Below the pieces are notes generated by a model. The model did not search any database and was not told the origin of the DNA. It saw nothing but the letters and a program-made list of their open reading frames with translations. A stretch of 64,000 nucleotides of DNA from Prevotella sp. E2-28 (GTDB lineage Bacteria; Bacteroidota; Bacteroidia; Bacteroidales; Bacteroidaceae): positions 3,492,615 to 3,556,614 of the forward strand of contig NZ_CP091788.1 of the NCBI RefSeq assembly GCF_022024055.1, written 5' to 3'. The translations under genes were made by a program, and so were the position numbers. How positions within the stretch are numbered: position 1 is the first letter of the stretch; each line of letters begins with the position of its first letter. This document shows positions 61,121 through 64,000 of the stretch, in pieces.

Positions 61121-62287
61121 TTACGAATTGTCACCTCGATTGAACCACCACTCCTTAGGAGTCATACCTGTTTCACGGGCGAAAGTGCGGTAGAAAACAC
61201 GTGGAGATGAGAAACCGCAACGTTGGCAAATTTCTTGTATGGTCCAGTCGGGATGCTCTATCTTCATCCGTTTGGCTTCGTCTATACGGCGACGGTTGAC
61301 AAACTGATAGAACGTACAACCATACTCGGTGTTGATGAGTTGACTGAGGTAGGTGCGGTTGAGCGGCAATACCTGGCGCAAGTCTATCAACTGGAAATCA
61401 GGATTGAGATATGGTTTATCTTTGTCGAGCCAGGCTTCCAGGGTAGCACGATAGGCTGCATTGGTCGGATTGACCTCTTCCTGCTCTTCTGAAACGGTAC
61501 TGCGCAACTGTTTCCACGGATCAGGCCGATAGAGCACGCGTTCGGTTGTGTAGGCAATCATAAATAACAAATAAAGGTCTTGCGTAAGCACACGTGAAGG
61601 GTCGTTCGATACGCATAGCCAGAAGAAAGACCCACCGGCAATAACCAGCATCACAATATAGCGCACCAACCATTGCGCGTCAATGTTGTCCATCGTGGAG
61701 AAGTTGTCCTCACACCATTGACGGTATTTGCGAATCTGCACAATCAGTATGCCCAACAGCCACAGCGGATAGAGAGCAATCAGTAATCGTAGGTCGATAG
61801 GCAATAAATACTCGAGTATTGCCATCACAGGCAAGGGTAGCAGTTGCAGCATGCTTCGCCACCACACAAAATGCCCCGGTTGCAGCGCTTCAAGGGGATA
61901 GATAAACAATATCCAGGCGAACAAACAGCCCACAATCATCGCGTTGCCTGTCAAGGCCTCCGTACCTGGTTTGACGAAAGGTATATCGTATAGGACGACA
62001 CCTGTCACCAACACTACCTCCAACAGTCCCCACAGCAACAAAGCCACAGCCCATGCAATACGTGTTCGGTTGTCGTCGTTGTGTTTGAGGCAAAGCCACG
62101 CGCCAAAAAAACAAAATGTTGCAATGCAGGCGTTTAGCAAGGGCCACAACCAACGTTCTGACAGTCCACCCGGTATGACTACACCCGTTGCCCAGTAACT
62201 AAACATTAGCACCGCTGATACTGCCAATCCGAATCCCACTTCCGATCTATATTCAGTCCGTATATGTTTTAAGATATTATTCTGCAT
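61121..62287 (-). CDS. Membrane-anchored AraC-family regulator
   Basis: 388 aa. Roughly seven hydrophobic helices fill residues about 15-230 (GLAVSAVLMFSYWATGVVIP, LLNACIATFCFFGAWLCL, WAVALLLWGLLEVVLVTGVV, and others). A C-terminal AraC-type double HTH follows (LPLNRTYLSQLINTEYGCTF, WTIQEICQRCGFSSPRVFYR, TFARETGMTPKEWW). It probably senses a signal at the membrane and controls nearby genes. It lies upstream of, and in the same direction as, the giant surface protein, with a terminator between. Ligand unknown. Confidence 0.88.
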   Translation of the reverse strand: MQNNILKHIRTEYRSEVGFGLAVSAVLMFSYWATGVVIPGGLSERWLWPLLNACIATFCFFGAWLCLKHNDDNRTRIAWAVALLLWGLLEVVLVTGVVLYDIPFVKPGTEALTGNAMIVGCLFAWILFIYPLEALQPGHFVWWRSMLQLLPLPVMAILEYLLPIDLRLLIALYPLWLLGILIVQIRKYRQWCEDNFSTMDNIDAQWLVRYIVMLVIAGGSFFWLCVSNDPSRVLTQDLYLLFMIAYTTERVLYRPDPWKQLRSTVSEEQEEVNPTNAAYRATLEAWLDKDKPYLNPDFQLIDLRQVLPLNRTYLSQLINTEYGCTFYQFVNRRRIDEAKRMKIEHPDWTIQEICQRCGFSSPRVFYRTFARETGMTPKEWWFNRGDNS

Positions 62288-62308
62288 AGTCTATCCTCAT
62301 ATTTACTG

Positions 62309-62368
62309 CAAAGTTACGAAATCATTTTCTATTATCAATTGCAAATTATCAATTATTTCGTATCTTTG
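62309..62368. promoter_or_regulatory. Divergent promoters
   Basis: Minus strand: -7 TAACTTTG (62309-62316) and -33 TTG (62336-62338, 19-bp spacer) for the AraC regulator. Plus strand: -33 TTG (62339-62341), 19-bp spacer, -7 TATCTTTG (62361-62368) for the secreted protein. The two -33 boxes are adjacent. Confidence 0.7.
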
Positions 62369-62422
62369 CAGGCAATTATGGTATTGGATTACATTTGAAT
62401 TGAATTCCTACTGTAGAAGAAA

Positions 62423-63304
62423 ATGATGAAATTAGTACTTTCTATCGCGCTTTTAATATGTGCCACTTGTGCCAAAGCCCAGACGGCTTTCGAGCACCAC
62501 GGCTTTAAAGCGCTGCTTAACGGCAAGATACAAGTGGAAGTAGCCTTTGAAACTGCCATGAATGATGGTGAACAGATAACTGCAGGCTATATCTATTATC
62601 CAAAGGCGAAGACACCTGCGCCCATCCTGCTTGTGAAAGATGGCGACCGCTTCGTAGAATATCAGCCAGACGGCGAGATAACGGGTTCGCTGTCTCTCGC
62701 CTATACTCAGACGAATGGCACTTTCCGTATGCAGAAAGGCTCATGGAAGAATCCTACCACAGGTAAAGTGCTGCAACTGTCAAAGTTTGCTGAAATGCAC
62801 GACCTGCCCAATTGGTGGCCTGGCACTCCTGCAGTCCTGACAGCCCCCAAACGAGACGCATGGGAGTTTGGCTATCGTGTGTATAACGATGAAACTGGCG
62901 CAAGTGAAGACATCAACACCATCTGGGTCAACTTCAGGGTGAACGACAAATACGACCCACTCAGCTTTAAAGAAAGCCTGTATGGCACTTTTGACCGCGA
63001 GCAGGAAGAACAAATTGAGTGGGTAAGTGAAAGCGATATCAACTTTGATGGTATTCCCGATGTGATGGTCTATCTTGGATTAACGCCAAGTGCTCAGTCA
63101 CTCTATAAAGCCTTCGTATGGAATCCCGTCACTCGCCAGTTCTATCCTGTCGCAGCCTTTGAAGAGATTCAGGAGCCGTTCTTCGATAAAGCAAAGAAGA
63201 CCATCACCAGCACAGCCCGCAGTTATACCAAGGTTTATATCGATGTGTATAAATGGAAGAATGGAAAACTGACTAAGGTTTCAAGCAAGGAGATATCCCT
63301 GTAG
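62423..63304 (+). CDS. Secreted protein of unknown function
   Basis: 293 aa. Signal peptide (MMKLVLSIALLICATCAKAQ). The body is beta-rich with VEYQPDGEITGSLSLAYTQT, KLTKVSSKEISL at the end, and a Ca-binding-like DINFDGIPDVMVYLGL (Asp/Asn spacing of an EF-hand/VCBS-type loop) seen in proteins that compare observed and predicted values of surface residues. No catalytic motif. Divergent from the AraC regulator with facing -33 boxes, so they may be co-regulated. Confidence 0.8.
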   Translation: MMKLVLSIALLICATCAKAQTAFEHHGFKALLNGKIQVEVAFETAMNDGEQITAGYIYYPKAKTPAPILLVKDGDRFVEYQPDGEITGSLSLAYTQTNGTFRMQKGSWKNPTTGKVLQLSKFAEMHDLPNWWPGTPAVLTAPKRDAWEFGYRVYNDETGASEDINTIWVNFRVNDKYDPLSFKESLYGTFDREQEEQIEWVSESDINFDGIPDVMVYLGLTPSAQSLYKAFVWNPVTRQFYPVAAFEEIQEPFFDKAKKTITSTARSYTKVYIDVYKWKNGKLTKVSSKEISL

Positions 63305-63479
63305 AATCTTGATTCCTTGCATCCCCTTTCTGCAAATTATTTATAAAACAGATTGTATTACATCATTTTTTTGTATATTTGCAGCAAAATAAATCATTAA
63401 CCCATCTCGAATAATCAACAGAATAGGATGTTCAACAGGCTGATAGCCGCTTTAGCAGAACAAAAATAGCAGTCATGAA

Positions 63480-63704
63480 GAAAGACTGTTTCAGCAATTT
63501 GAACAAGCTGTATGCGAAATAAATAATGTGGAATGCTGGAGTGCACGCGAACTCCAGAAACTACTGGGCTATAGCCTGTGGCAGAATTTTACTAACGTCA
63601 TCAATAAAGCCAAAGAGTCCTGCATGAACGTGGGACAATCCCTAACAGATCATTTTATTGACGTCAATAAGATAATAATTGCATCTATGAGAGCGGAGAA
63701 TTGA
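63480..63704 (+). pseudogene. Remnant of a DinD/BRO-type gene
   Basis: Reads in one frame ERLFQQFEQAVCEINNVECW, SARELQKLLGYSLWQNFTNV and INKAKESCMNVGQSL-TDHFIDVNKII before a stop. This matches the N-terminus of DNA-damage-inducible DinD-like proteins (WxARELxxLLxY, NFxNVIxKAKEAC). It has no clear in-frame start codon and ends after about 75 codons, where intact proteins have over 250. Overlaps the next remnant in another frame. Confidence 0.7.
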
Positions 63705-63877
63705 AAAAAGAGGGAACTTTCGAGGAATTCTCGGTAGTTCGACGTGAGGGTAACAGGGATGTTAATCGCACACTACAGTTTTATAACCTCGATGCCATCA
63801 TCAGTGTAGGATATCGAATAGCATCCGGGCTACTCAAAATATACCCTACAAATGGCCTATTCGCAACCCACAACTAG
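63689..63877 (+). pseudogene. Remnant of a RhuM-family gene
   Basis: Frame reads ESGELKKEGTFEEFSVVRRE, GNRDVNRTLQFYNLDAIISV and GYRIASG, then unrelated residues and a stop. This is the conserved core of the virulence RhuM family (EGxRxVxRxLxxYNLDAIISVGYR). No start and no C-terminus, so a broken copy, possibly joined to the DinD piece by deletion. Confidence 0.72.
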
Positions 63878-63884
63878 GCACTTC

Positions 63885-63971
63885 ACGACCAGCGAGTGAC
63901 GTGTTCACGATGCGTAAGTGACGTGTTCACGACCCACGAATGACGTGTTCAAGACCCGTAAGTGGCATACT
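63885..63971 (+). repeat. 22-bp tandem repeats
   Basis: ACGACCAGCGAGTGACGTGT, ACGATGCGTAAGTGACGTGT and ACGACCCACGAATGACGTGT (each plus TC) follow head to tail every 22 bp, with a fourth divergent unit. Too short-spaced and unspaced to be CRISPR. Confidence 0.8.
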
Positions 63972-64000
63972 TATGATTCTAAACATAAGACTTATAATTC

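Larger units (their letters stand above)
63305..64000. other. Gene-remnant region at the right edge
   Basis: Holds decayed DinD- and RhuM-like coding pieces and, from about 63885, 22-bp tandem repeats. A TATATTTG -7-like box at 63373-63380 precedes the remnants. No intact gene. Confidence 0.7.

Noticed and set aside
63885..63971. CRISPR array
   Set aside because: The units are contiguous 22-bp tandem repeats with no unique spacers, and there are no cas genes.

Overview
The window looks like a chromosome segment from a gut- or rumen-type Prevotellaceae (Bacteroidales). Supporting signs are a SusC/SusD pair, many promoters of the Bacteroidetes type (TTTG-like -33 box, 19-20 bp, TAnnTTTG -7 box), an OmpA-family protein and SusC-like receptors, a GH43 arabinanase, a TPP riboswitch driving a TonB-dependent thiamine salvage operon, and repeated C-terminal tails of the form WYDLNGR...KGxYxxNGKKVVIK on secreted proteins. 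All assignments come from reading the sequence; no database search was run.

Layout. 1-816 is repeat-rich intergenic DNA. 817-8337 (minus strand) holds a SusCD pair, tcdA, and a three-gene sulfur-carrier operon (ThiS-like carrier, E1-like activating enzyme, JAMM peptidase). susC, susD and the carrier operon share one operator with identical promoter geometry. 8536-12071 is housekeeping: tRNA-Leu(CAA), manC, a HIT hydrolase, greA with a hairpin in its leader, and ruvB. 12165-16560 has two Cache-HAMP sensor proteins (only the second is a complete histidine kinase), coaD and ybeY. 16690-18375 encodes a lipoprotein-like TPR/AraC membrane regulator carrying a 114-bp repeat element inserted in frame.

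18376-19285 is a compact divergent control region. Two arrays of three 14-bp motifs, each with an exact 21-bp period, face opposite ways, each upstream of a Bacteroidetes promoter. One promoter reads into a 57-aa membrane peptide and then a cluster of five modular secreted proteins (19560-30363). The third of these carries, directly after its signal peptide, a domain matching human ubiquitin at 53 of 76 positions. This is the most remarkable gene of the window. An OmpA-like protein and a lipoprotein follow.

32587-33166 contains terminators around a 76-bp perfect inverted repeat. 33146-41377 has a C-terminal processing protease, then an iron/heme-type operon (porin-like barrel, imelysin lipoprotein, di-heme oxidoreductase, CcsBA-type cytochrome c heme lyase). 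41384-45095 is the TPP-riboswitch operon (TonB receptor, PnuT, thiamine pyrophosphokinase). 45427-55827 holds a small lipoprotein, a PurF-like protein without the usual N-terminal Cys, an MFS transporter, a PAP2 membrane enzyme, an SDR epimerase, a GH43/LamG protein, a pyridoxal-kinase-like enzyme and an aldo/keto reductase. 56056-62287 is a 1639-aa surface protein with three 305-aa repeats, plus a membrane AraC regulator upstream. The end of the window holds a secreted protein and degraded DinD/RhuM remnants beside 22-bp tandem repeats.
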